A stretch of DNA of 64,000 nt from Daphnia pulex (lineage: Eukaryota > Arthropoda > Branchiopoda > Diplostraca > Daphniidae): the NCBI RefSeq assembly GCF_021134715.1, contig NC_060027.1, positions 1,674,001 to 1,738,000 on the forward strand. Direction: 5' to 3'. The notes beneath the pieces were generated by a model. That model was not told the origin of the DNA, made no database searches, and worked only from the letters and a program-made list of their open reading frames with translations. Below are positions 36,551-45,388 of the stretch, one piece after another. The translations under genes were made by a program, and so were the position numbers. Numbering within the stretch: position 1 is the first letter of the stretch; the number at the start of each line of letters is the position of its first letter.

Positions 36551-38729
36551 ATGAAACCAGGGCTCCTTCTACACCATTTCCTCAGCTCAATTGTGGTGCC
36601 GTTCATTGTAAGTAAAAAAAAAATTAAAAACTAATCTCCGTTAACTAAGCAATGAAACGTATTCTAATTTTGTTTTATAATTGGCAGTTGCTGTTATTGT
36701 TTGATGGCATCAATCAAGCGAACGCCATCGATTGTGGCCGTTGCTCGTGCATTAAAGATCCTGCTACCGGATTCCAGAACATAGACTGTAATGGAATTCC
36801 CTTCGCAGAGATCAAGCTTACATTCGGTGTCAATACCGGAATTGAAAAAGTCAACCGGTTTAGAGTTATTCCACTAAACGGAGACTCTCAGATCCCGGCC
36901 GATTTGTTGGGTACCAATCAAGTCCGTGTCTTTAACTTGACGAATTGTGGAAGTAATATCATGAAGATTGATCCCAATGCGTTCAAAGCCTCAACTACAA
37001 CTACGCTGGAGTTTTTCATCAATGATTGCAACGTTGGCAATTTGACGTGGTTATTTTTGAAGGGGTTTACTAAAGTCAACCGGTTGCAGCTGGTAAAGGC
37101 AACTAATATTCAATCCTTGAGAACTTTGCCTTCGCTTCCCAGTCTCACACAGCTGTCAATTACCAGTAGCAAAGGATTCGATTCACTCAATTTTCCTGGA
37201 TCATCTCTTGGGGGTTTGAAAAATCTTATCATGACGGAAAATGTGGAACTGAACGATACAAAGGTGGAGTCGATCCTTGCGACACTGATGACTGCCAATG
37301 GTCTAGAAATGTTATCGTTGAAAAGTAACCCATTTGTCAGACGTGTTCCGGACACGCTTGCAAATTTTTCCGCTCTACATTCGTTGGATGTTTCCTTGTG
37401 CAACATCGATTTCATCGATTCTCTCTCATTCTCTGCTCCGGTTGTCAAAGTAGACCTAACGAGAATCTATCTATCAGACATCTCCGATAACTCATTCGAA
37501 AACGGTATTTTAATTGTGTTTTTAAGTGAGTAAAAAAAAAAAGCTTTTTAACATTCTATACTATTTGTCTATCAAGGTTACTACGGTAACGCGAAGGTTT
37601 CACTCGACGGCAACCAGTTGACAGAATTCAGTTCGACCGTCTACAAAAAAATCCTAATAGAAATGGAAACTTCCCAAACTGGCATACCCGGCAGTCTCTC
37701 TATTAGAAACAGTAAAAACGATTTTGCATTTGATTACGTAATAACGTGTAAAATTGTTATTGCTATATTAATATTAGATCCAATCACCTGCGATTGTCAA
37801 ATGGCCTGGCTCATTCGTGACTCTAAAGAACTGCTCCCTTTCGTCTCCGGGACTTGTTCTAACGCAACTGAATTTCAGGATCTCAATCCCAGTTGGTACG
37901 AACAGTGCGTCGCCTTGACTAGTACAACTACAACAACAACCATTACAACTACCACAACTACCACAACTACCACACCCACACCCACAACCACCCCCACCAC
38001 ACAACCGACTACGACATTTAATCCAACAAATTCTGTACCACCAACAAGTGAAGTTCCAACCAGTCAAAATAACACGACCTCGAGCATTACAGAAACCGTT
38101 CCGACATTGGCCATCACGACCACTACTACTGAAAGTGTTCCGCCGACAAACGACAGCAATATCAACATTTTTTTCTACATCCTTTACGGCCTATTGGGTT
38201 TAGTTGCTTTGATTTTAATAGCCGGATTCGTCTACATGTGTTTTAATTATACCGCAAAGTTAGTTTCATTTCGTAAACATGTTGATGTGATGTAAGTAAT
38301 TTTTAAATAATAATTAATCATAGGAGGCGAAGGGCGATGGCAAGGGATCTGGAAGTTTCTTCTCGTAGGTCGTCTTCCGCTTCTCATCTAACAGATCGTC
38401 TCGGTTCAGTTTATAGCGACCAGCTACGTCCTTTGGACCCTCGAGCGTTAGATCCTCGTGCATATTACCTGAGAATGCCGGAACCTCATCCACCACCAGT
38501 CAATAACGCCAGGTAAGTGATGGTTAAGTGATGCTCATTTGTTAATGTTATCATTATTTAGATGCCAGAAATAATGACCCTATAATAACAATAACATGTA
38601 TACAATTAATTCAGGGACTCGAATTCGGTTCGGATCACCACGCCCTATCGACAAGATCCAGTTAAAAGGAACACATCAGCACCACCATCGATTAACCGAG
38701 TACGAGGATTAAGAAGAGTTCAATTTTAA
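36551..38729 (+). CDS. LRR membrane protein with Thr-rich stalk, 597 aa, paralog of the gene at 33629-35878
   Basis: Six exons: 36551-36607, 36688-37504, 37577-37711, 37778-38258, 38324-38512, 38615-38729 (1794 nt, phases close). The signal peptide is again interrupted by the first intron (VVPFI, then LLLLFDGINQANA). The ectodomain has the cap RCSCIKDPATGFQNIDC, LRRs, and the C-terminal cap ITCDCQMAWLIRD. A Thr-run stalk follows, then a helix (LLGLVALILIAGFVYMCF) and a basic tail starting RRRAMARD. Compared with its neighbour, exon number, order and phases are identical, and the cap WLIRD and the RRR after the membrane are conserved, so the pair arose by an inverted duplication. The tail sequences have diverged, suggesting different intracellular partners. 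AATAAA-type signals follow the stop at about 38869. Confidence 0.87.
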
Positions 38730-39330
38730 ATTACTTATTGCTTCGCAGTTCTAGCTACCAATAATAAAAATAACAATTCTTAGACGAAGATGTTCCAATT
38801 TGTGCCATGTATATATATATTTTTAGTTAGCTGAACCTTTTGATGATTGTGTAGTTGTAAGAACTAAAGAAATAAATTATCTGTACAATAATGATATCAA
38901 TTTCAAAAGGGGAAAAACCTTGGAAAAGTCAAGGTAACATAAATGGGTAGGCTCAAATGGCGCATTTGCTAGGACGTGTTGTCAACCTTATTTCTTATCT
39001 CCACCATTCTATAACACACTTCAATTTATTACTACAGAAATTCTTTACAAACAATGCAAACAAAACGACAAATAAATAGCTGCCCATAAAAAAAGAAGTA
39101 AAAGAACCAAAACATAAAGGTTTTTATTGTCGCCACAAGGCGATAGATTGGCGCTAGGTAGTCGATACTCGATACTCGATAGTCGACAGAAATAACAAAA
39201 CAACAAGTCGCATCGTGTTGCTGTTGCAGTAAAATATGAACTTGTTGGCGGTTTATTGGTTATGAGTCAAGAAATTCCCATATTTTTTCATCACATTTAT
39301 TTTTAATACTACATTCCATACGTCATTATC
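38730..39330. promoter_or_regulatory. Promoter region of the WD40 gene with tandem TCGATA motifs
   Basis: At about 39162-39186 there are consecutive copies of TCGATACTC/TCGATAGTC. These resemble half of the insect DRE element (TATCGATA), typical of housekeeping promoters, about 150 bp before the start codon. No TATA box is evident, in contrast to the secreted-protein genes further right. Confidence 0.35.
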
Positions 39331-41360
39331 ATGGCTTTGGCGTCTAATGGTTAGTTTTATCTTTTTTGATGGCTGGAGTGTTAGTACAAATCTACACTTC
39401 TATGCTTCTATCTTCAACACATGCAGCTTCTTTCTGATTTTTTTTGCTCTTAAATTATAATGTTTGTCTTCTGAATATTTTAGACACATTTGAAGAAACT
39501 GTTAAGTTGATACATGAAAATTGCATCAATCGTTTTCATCCAACATTACCTGTTTTGGTTTCTGGATCAACTCACCTGACATTCTTTGATGCCAAAGATG
39601 GCATCACTCAATTTTCAAATTGGAATGAAAGGCAATGTAAACTTAAAGGAAATGTTGCTATATGCTCAATTGAATGGAATGTAAGTTATACAATTTATAT
39701 AATCGATTTGAGTAGCCTAGTGGTTTGCATGTTGGAAAATTCTTTCATGTCTTTCAGGTAGATGGAACAAAATTGGCTGCTGCAGTAGCTGATCCTAATC
39801 AGTTATTTGTAAATGATTGTGGTGACGAAAGTGGGGAAATAATTGTTTGGAATTATCCAACATGTGATATCCTCTTTCAACAGAAGCAATTCAAAGTAGT
39901 CCATGAAATTGAATGGAATCAATTTAGACAAGAAGTTTTTGCTACCTATAATATTGTAAGTTGGGTCAAATATGATCTCATTCTTTTTATTTAAAAAAAT
40001 AAAAATAAAATCTTCATTCAGGGTGACCCACTTGTGTCACTATGGACCACCAAAGATCTGAAAAGAAACCTTTTCTACGTATTTGATTTTGATCGTGAAA
40101 ATCGTTTTCGTGAATTTATCATGAAGGTAAAGTGGATCTCTGAAAGCGAAGTTGCTCTTGGACTCAACAACGGCACGATTGAGATTTATCGAATTAGTGA
40201 AAGCCATCCTGTGACTGCTCCACAAATAACGAGAAAATTAAAACATGATGTGAGTTATTTACTGAATTTTCTGGGATAATTTATTACTCTAACAAAGTTG
40301 TTCTTGGTTTGCGTATGATGAATGAAGCGTGTCGTTAGAGATATGAAATGGAGCTGTACGACGCAATATTTAGCCTCTTTTTCATGGGATAATACGATCA
40401 AGGTACGTAATGCTATTCTTGATGTCATTTAATAAATAACGAACTGAATTAACAGGTGTCACTCATTTATTTTTGCTCAACACAATTTGCAGATTTGGTC
40501 TGTGGACAACGGCCTTAACGGGGAACTTATCCACGGATTACATGTGAACTCCAGTTGTTACATTTACAGTTTTGCTTGGCGTACAAACAGGAAAACATAC
40601 GCCGAAATTGACATAGAAAGAGAATCACCGGAAAACTTCATAGTAGCTTGGTGACTTTTGATATGCGTAGTTTCTTCTGTTGTTATACTCATCATAAGTT
40701 TTGCACAGTGGATTGAGACACGAGATCACCCGTAAGAAGTCATCCAATGGGTCGACAGGACCGATTGTTATCTGGAATCCTTTAGAAAGAGACGAGTCTA
40801 AACAGCAACGAATCCTTGAAAAGCACAAATGTTCGGTTTCCTCGCTTGCCTTTTCTCCTGATGGACAATTTCTTGCGTCGTCGGATGCAATAGATGTTAT
40901 CATCTGGTCGACCGAGGTAATTTACAAATTAATATTACGCCATCCAATTTTAATGATTGGATTTCGAAACCAGAAAGTTTAGAATTTGTAAAATGTATGT
41001 TGTGAACTAAACATGGTTTATTTGTTTTTGTTTTCAATCAAACTATTATTAGACTTGGATGCCCGTTTTTGTCTCGCAGTATAACAAATTTACTCAAGAT
41101 CAGCTCTTGAAAAGTCGGCCTTTGTTTAATTGTCGGTTGTCTTGGATGGCCTTGGGCTCAACAACTGCGGGCGGTGTGAACAAATTGACTTACTCTTCAA
41201 TCGATAATAAGGTAAGTCTTTTAACCATGGGAATACATGAATCATTCTTTGATATTTCCCGAAATTTGTCTTATTGGATTTTTAGATTCATGTGTTTGAA
41301 TGTGTCGGCGCAGAAACATCACGTTTCAAACACAAGAGGGCTAAGAGGGCTAGAAATTGA
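39331..41360 (+). CDS. WD40-repeat protein, TBL1-like, 438 aa
   Basis: Nine exons: 39331-39349, 39484-39680, 39758-39955, 40022-40249, 40328-40402, 40493-40650, 40709-40916, 41053-41211, 41286-41360 (1317 nt, phases close). The start is the short exon MALASN. WD40 blades are visible as IEWNVDGTKLAAAV, EIIVWNYP, IEWNQFR, MKWSCTTQYLAS, IWSVDNG, LAFSPDGQFLASSD and VIIWSTE; about six or seven blades. The wording is closest to the TBL1/TBL1XR1 group, but the LisH and F-box-like N terminus of that group is absent. From the second exon on it is a paralog of the C-terminal half of the fusion protein at 3098-5524, with every exon boundary in the same phase and one exon of identical length (75 nt). The C terminus is very basic (FKHKRAKRARN), a possible nuclear signal that the fusion lacks. 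Confidence 0.87.
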
Positions 41361-41718
41361 ACCTGTTTAAACTTAATTTGTTATTTTTTTGTGTCGAATC
41401 CCGCTGTTCTTTCGTTCATTTATATCCATGACGTTTTTCTTTTAATTTTGCTAATCGTATTTTACTAAGAAAATTGAAATCGTGTATACTTGCTTTTTAA
41501 TTAAGAAAAAAATTGGTTTTTCTGAAAACTTAGTTTTGTCGCTGTAGCCATGCGGTTTCCAAACCAGAGACCAAAATAGATATTTTTTAATTAATTTTAA
41601 AACTTATGTATCGCTATTTTTAAAAAAATATCCTAATACGTATATTTAGTTACAGGTCGGCCAGTTTGTCCAGACAGAATTGAAGGTCACGAGAAACATT
41701 ACGTAAAATTGGCATGCG

Positions 41719-42000
41719 ATGGTGTAGAGGTTGGGTGAGAATGACACGTGTTTCATCATTATCAAGCAGGTACAATGGCCGCAAGCTTAAGCTATTTGGT
41801 TTTCATTTTGGATGATATTGGTTTTTGTAGACCCACCCCCAACAACTTCATCCTGCAGAAGGAAAGGCCGGTTTGCATTTCAATCGAAGGTCATGGAGAT
41901 CAATTTACGTAAAACGTATCATGCAGTGGTGTAGAGGTTGGGTGAGAACGGGACGTTTTTCATCATTATCAAGAAGGTAGAATAGCCGCAAGGCTCTAAA
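41719..42000 (+). repeat. Duplicated upstream module of the Tyr-rich gene array
   Basis: A block reading GATGGTGTAGAGGTTGGGTG... TCATCATTATCAAG... AATGGCCGCAAG occurs at about 41718-41786 and again at about 41923-41992, each preceded by TTTACGTAAAA-like sequence. A third, more diverged copy is at about 42862-42926. The second and third copies lead into TATA promoters, the first does not. This suggests a tandemly duplicated enhancer-promoter unit. Confidence 0.65.
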
Positions 42001-42021
42001 GGTGAGGGTGAGAAAAAATCG

Positions 42022-42058
42022 TATAAAAGGAGAGAGAAACGGCCACTGGAAATCAGTC
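42022..42058 (+). promoter_or_regulatory. TATA plus initiator of Tyr-rich gene copy 1
   Basis: TATAAAA at 42022-42028 is followed by TCAGTC at 42053-42058, the arthropod initiator, at the usual distance of about 30 bases. The same arrangement recurs at 42954-42989. Confidence 0.65.
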
Positions 42059-42245
42059 GAGTGGGCATCTCCGACCCGACAACAACTGTAATATTTGTTA
42101 CCAAGAACTGCGTTCTTCCCATTCGTATTCGAAGGTAATATTTGTTTGTTTTACATGGAGTGTTGCGTTGGATCAATTCTTTTTTTTATTTAAATTTGTT
42201 AACATGCCACTGATAACTGAATGTTTTCAAATTATTTACTTTCTA

Positions 42246-42700
42246 GTTAATTATGGCGTCGTTCTGCTGTTGGTTATCGTTGTGTCGATCAGTGGTGTAC
42301 CGATGTCTCCTGGGTATGGCGGATATCAAACCGCAACGCCGCCGTCTTACTATCAAACGCAAACGACCAGCTACTACACCGAGGCCCCCAACTACTACAC
42401 TGAGAAGGCCGAATATTACACAGCTACGTATGCTGCCCCAGTTTACTACACCGACGGGCCCAAGTATTACTCTGCTCCAAGCTACTACCAAACAGAGGCT
42501 TCTGACTACACCGAGGCCCCCGAGTATTAAACTACAACCTACGCTGCCCCCAGCTACTACACTGGAACTCCGAAGTTATCCACCACCAAGGAAATGGAAC
42601 ACCCCAACCTACGCTTCTCCACCTTACTACACACGGCAACGTGCGCTATTAGTCACCAAGTGCAGTCTTGATCGTGCAACCAATTCTCATGCGTAAATAT
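42246..42700 (+). pseudogene. Tyr-rich secreted-protein gene, copy 1 (probably inactive or truncated)
   Basis: The exon starting at 42247 encodes a hydrophobic leader (VNYGVVLLLVIVVSISG) followed by repeats around YYTEAP, YYTEKAEYYT and YYSAPSYYQT. This resembles Tyr-rich cuticle or adhesive proteins of arthropods. Two problems are visible. First, the exon upstream of it (initiator 42053 to donor at about 42136) contains no ATG at the place where copy 2 has one. Second, the frame stops with TAA at 42528-42530, where a TAC (Tyr) is expected, and the repeat continues in the same frame afterwards (TTTYAAPSYYTG). Reading through the preceding intron would supply an in-frame ATG at 42202, so a short functional form cannot be excluded. 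Confidence 0.55.
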
Positions 42701-42786
42701 GCTGTTTTACATTCACTTTTGAATCATTCCACGTTTCTTAGATTGTTGGTTAATCATTTATAAATTTAAATGTTTAAATATTTTCA

Positions 42787-42866
42787 GTTAGTTTTGACGT
42801 CGTGCTGCTGTTGGGTGTTCTATCGTTGCTAGCGGGTCGACCACTGGTGTATCGAACTCCACCGAG
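42787..42866 (+). pseudogene. Relic leader exon of the Tyr-rich family
   Basis: After a TTTTCAG acceptor the sequence encodes VSFDVVLLLGVLSLLAGRP, clearly related to the leader exon of copy 1. It then runs straight into the third copy of the promoter module, without any Tyr-rich repeat. It is a truncated copy left between copies 1 and 2. Confidence 0.55.
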
Positions 42867-42953
42867 GTTGGGTGAGGACTGTACGTGTTGCATCACTCTC
42901 AAGTGGGTGCAATAGCCGTGAGGCTCAAGAGGTGAATCAGGATGAGAAAGTCG

Positions 42954-42989
42954 TATAAAAGGAGAGGGAAAGGGCGATGGAGATCAGTC
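42954..42989 (+). promoter_or_regulatory. TATA plus initiator of Tyr-rich gene copy 2
   Basis: TATAAAA at 42954-42960 and TCAGTC at 42984-42989, within sequence nearly identical to the promoter of copy 1. Confidence 0.65.
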
Positions 42990-43063
42990 GAGTGAGCATC
43001 TCCTACTCGGCAACAACTGCAGCACAATATTGGTCATCAACTGCATTCTTTCAATTCTCAATC

Positions 43064-43830
43064 ATGGGTACATGTTCCGTTTTTACATGTAGTTTTATAT
43101 TTCTACTTTTTCTATTTGTTAACATGCCACTTGGAATGATTATTAATGTTCAATTTTTATTTTAGTTAACTATGGCGTCGTTCGTTGGTTATCGTTTATT
43201 GCCGAGTCTATTAATGTTGTACCGATGTCTCATGGTTATGGAAGATACCAAACCGCAACGTCACCACCTAACTACACAACATAGGCGACAGCCAGTTACT
43301 ACACGAGGCCCACAAGTACTACTCCAATCCCAGCTACTATACCGAGGCTCCAGCTTATTACACCATCGAGGCCCACAAAAACTACACCACCAAGGCATCG
43401 GAGTATTACACCACAACCTGCGCTGCTCCAGACTACTACACCGAGGCTCCAAAGCACTACACCATCACAGAACCGGAGTACTACGCGGCTACGTATGCTG
43501 CCCCAGCTTACTACACCGGGTCTCACAATTATTACTCTGCTCCAGCTTACTACACCGAGACTACCAAATACTATTCAGCACCCAGCTACATACCTACAAC
43601 TACACAGCGGCTGCTTCATCGTACTACGTTGATCCGAATTACTACTCCGAGGTTCCAGTTTACTACACCAAAATCTACGCTTTCCCCCAGCTGCTACACT
43701 GAAGCTCCTGTTCACTGCAACACAAAGGCACCCGAGTATTACACCACTACTTAGGCTGCTCCGACCTAATGTACCGAAGCTGCGAAGTATTACTTGCCCC
43801 AGTTACAACACCACTACAAAAAGACCGAAA
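43064..43830 (+). pseudogene. Tyr-rich secreted-protein gene, copy 2, with frameshifts
   Basis: Copy 2 keeps a start (ATG at 43064, donor after 43067) and an acceptor at 43165, giving MVNYGVV. The hydrophobic leader is damaged and the frame hits TAG at about 43284. Yet the nucleotide sequence downstream keeps the TACTACACCGAGGCTCC repeat unit for another 500 bp in shifting frames (for example NYYSEVPVYYTKIYA appears in another frame). Several stops and frame changes make it a pseudogene rather than a variant protein. Confidence 0.7.
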
Positions 43831-44370
43831 AAGACTTATTCTAAATCCAAAATTTTTCCTTGTAAATGGAAATTGATCCTTATTAGAATACACTTTTAAT
43901 GCGAGTAATTATCTTGTAAGGCTTCTCAACACCTCCAAGCATTTTAACATTGCAACGTATTCTGATTTTCATTTTTTGAGCAGAACTACTGTTGCTTCAG
44001 TTGCTTTGAACAAGAACACTCTGATGCTTGGACGAATTTCATTTAGGCAAGTTACGAAAAAGTTGGTCTTTGTTCTGAACTTACTGTTGTATTTTTATTT
44101 AACTTAGGGTAACGAATGGATTATGACAAATTATGTGATTGGTTCTACATAGATCTTCGGACTCAAATTCTTCTGCCAATAAATTTTCTAAGTCCCTTTA
44201 ATACCTTGCCTTAATAGAAGTCAAAACTCAATCATCTGTTATTACAGACACAATGAAGAAACATGTTAAAAGGAATTGCTTTATTGTCCCACCTCCACCC
44301 ACAATTCCACCACATTTTACAGTCACATACAAGTCATACATACATACACATATACACACATACACTTAAG
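43831..44370. other. Intergenic, nothing recognised
   Basis: AT-rich sequence between the Tyr-rich array and the inverted-repeat element. A short CA/TA-rich run is at about 44331-44366. Confidence 0.5.
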
Positions 44371-44374
44371 TTAA

Positions 44375-44702
44375 CCCGTTGGCTGCCACGCCATACAACC
44401 CGTAGGTTGTTTTTCTACTACTCTACGCGCCACGTCAGAAGGATCCATGACCAAGGAGGGACTTGCCATTGCTGACAAGTCCGGGCTGACACGGTGACAG
44501 GAGAAGATGGAATGCACAACCTCTAGAATCCATCACCGTATCGAAAAGGGGGAAGTCCCTATGGTGCATTGCCTAACAGGCGCCTTACGGCGAATTTTGG
44601 GCTGGTGCGACTGTCCGACCCCGCGGCATGAAAACCACGAGACCGAACAGCGCGGCCCGTGCTAAGGAGCTAGGGGAGAACAAAGGCGTGGCAGACAACG
44701 GG
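44375..44702. mobile_element. piggyBac-like non-autonomous element (MITE), 328 bp
   Basis: Terminal inverted repeats of 18 bp (CCCGTTGGCTGCCACGCC at the left; the right end is its reverse complement with one mismatch) are flanked on both sides by TTAA (44371-44374 and 44703-44706). TTAA target duplication and termini beginning CCC are hallmarks of piggyBac elements, and CCxTTTGCCTGCCA-like ends are known in that superfamily. No transposase is encoded. A small internal palindrome lies just inside the left end (ACAACC...GGTTGT). Confidence 0.75.
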
Positions 44703-44736
44703 TTAACTAACACATAACGAAATAATACCAACAATA

Positions 44737-44808
44737 CGATGATCCACGTTGTTGACGAGTCTCGGGTGCCGGTCGCGATCGATGATCCACGTTGATGACC
44801 AGTCTCGG
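44737..44808. repeat. Two direct copies of a 29-bp unit
   Basis: CGATGATCCACGTTG... CTCGG occurs at 44737-44765 and 44780-44808 with two mismatches. It lies 30 bp beyond the piggyBac-like element. Confidence 0.8.
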
Positions 44809-44998
44809 AATTCCATCTTCTCGACGTCTCATCTGAATTACCTGAATAAAGACAACAACATTCTTAGTGACATGCCAATAAAAGTTACATAATAGTCAAA
44901 TAAGGTACATTGATCTTGTTCTTTTTTGCTAAAAACTTCAAAGGCCCGCTTTAAATTGCTTAAAATCTGCCTAACAATATTGAGAACTGAACACATAA

Positions 44999-45388
44999 CA
45001 ACTTTAGCTCACTTGCTAGTAAAAAAAAAAATTCCGGAAGTATACCGGAAGTAACCACAGCGTCTTAACCATTGAGCTGTCGTCAAATTAAACCACATAT
45101 TCGTGATCTCCATGAAATTTGGGGTCGATTACGTGTGATTTAAACGAAATCCAAAATTTGGGCAAAATCGAGAATTTTCCTGAACTATAGTTCAGGAAAA
45201 TTTTCGAAACCGGAAGTACGCGTACGTAAAAATAAAAACATGAACTTTACCACAAATTTAACGAGGATCACGAATATGTGGTTTGTTTGGACGTCGAATG
45301 AATATTAACTGAACTACTGACTGAAATGACAAAACCGGAAGTAGAAAAAAAAAGCAAAAATCGATAATTTAACAAGTGAGCTTTGTTG
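44999..45388. mobile_element. Foldback-type inverted-repeat element, about 390 bp
   Basis: The stretch is an imperfect palindrome around 45187/45188. The centre is a perfect inverted repeat (AATTTTCCTGAACTA and its complement). Arms pair again at 45090-45108 with 45266-45284 (19 bp, AAACCACATATTCGTGATC), and the ends pair at 45006-45015 with 45373-45382 (AGCTCACTTG). No coding sequence and no obvious target duplication were seen. Four CCGGAAGTA motifs, all in the same orientation, are dispersed in it. Confidence 0.7.
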
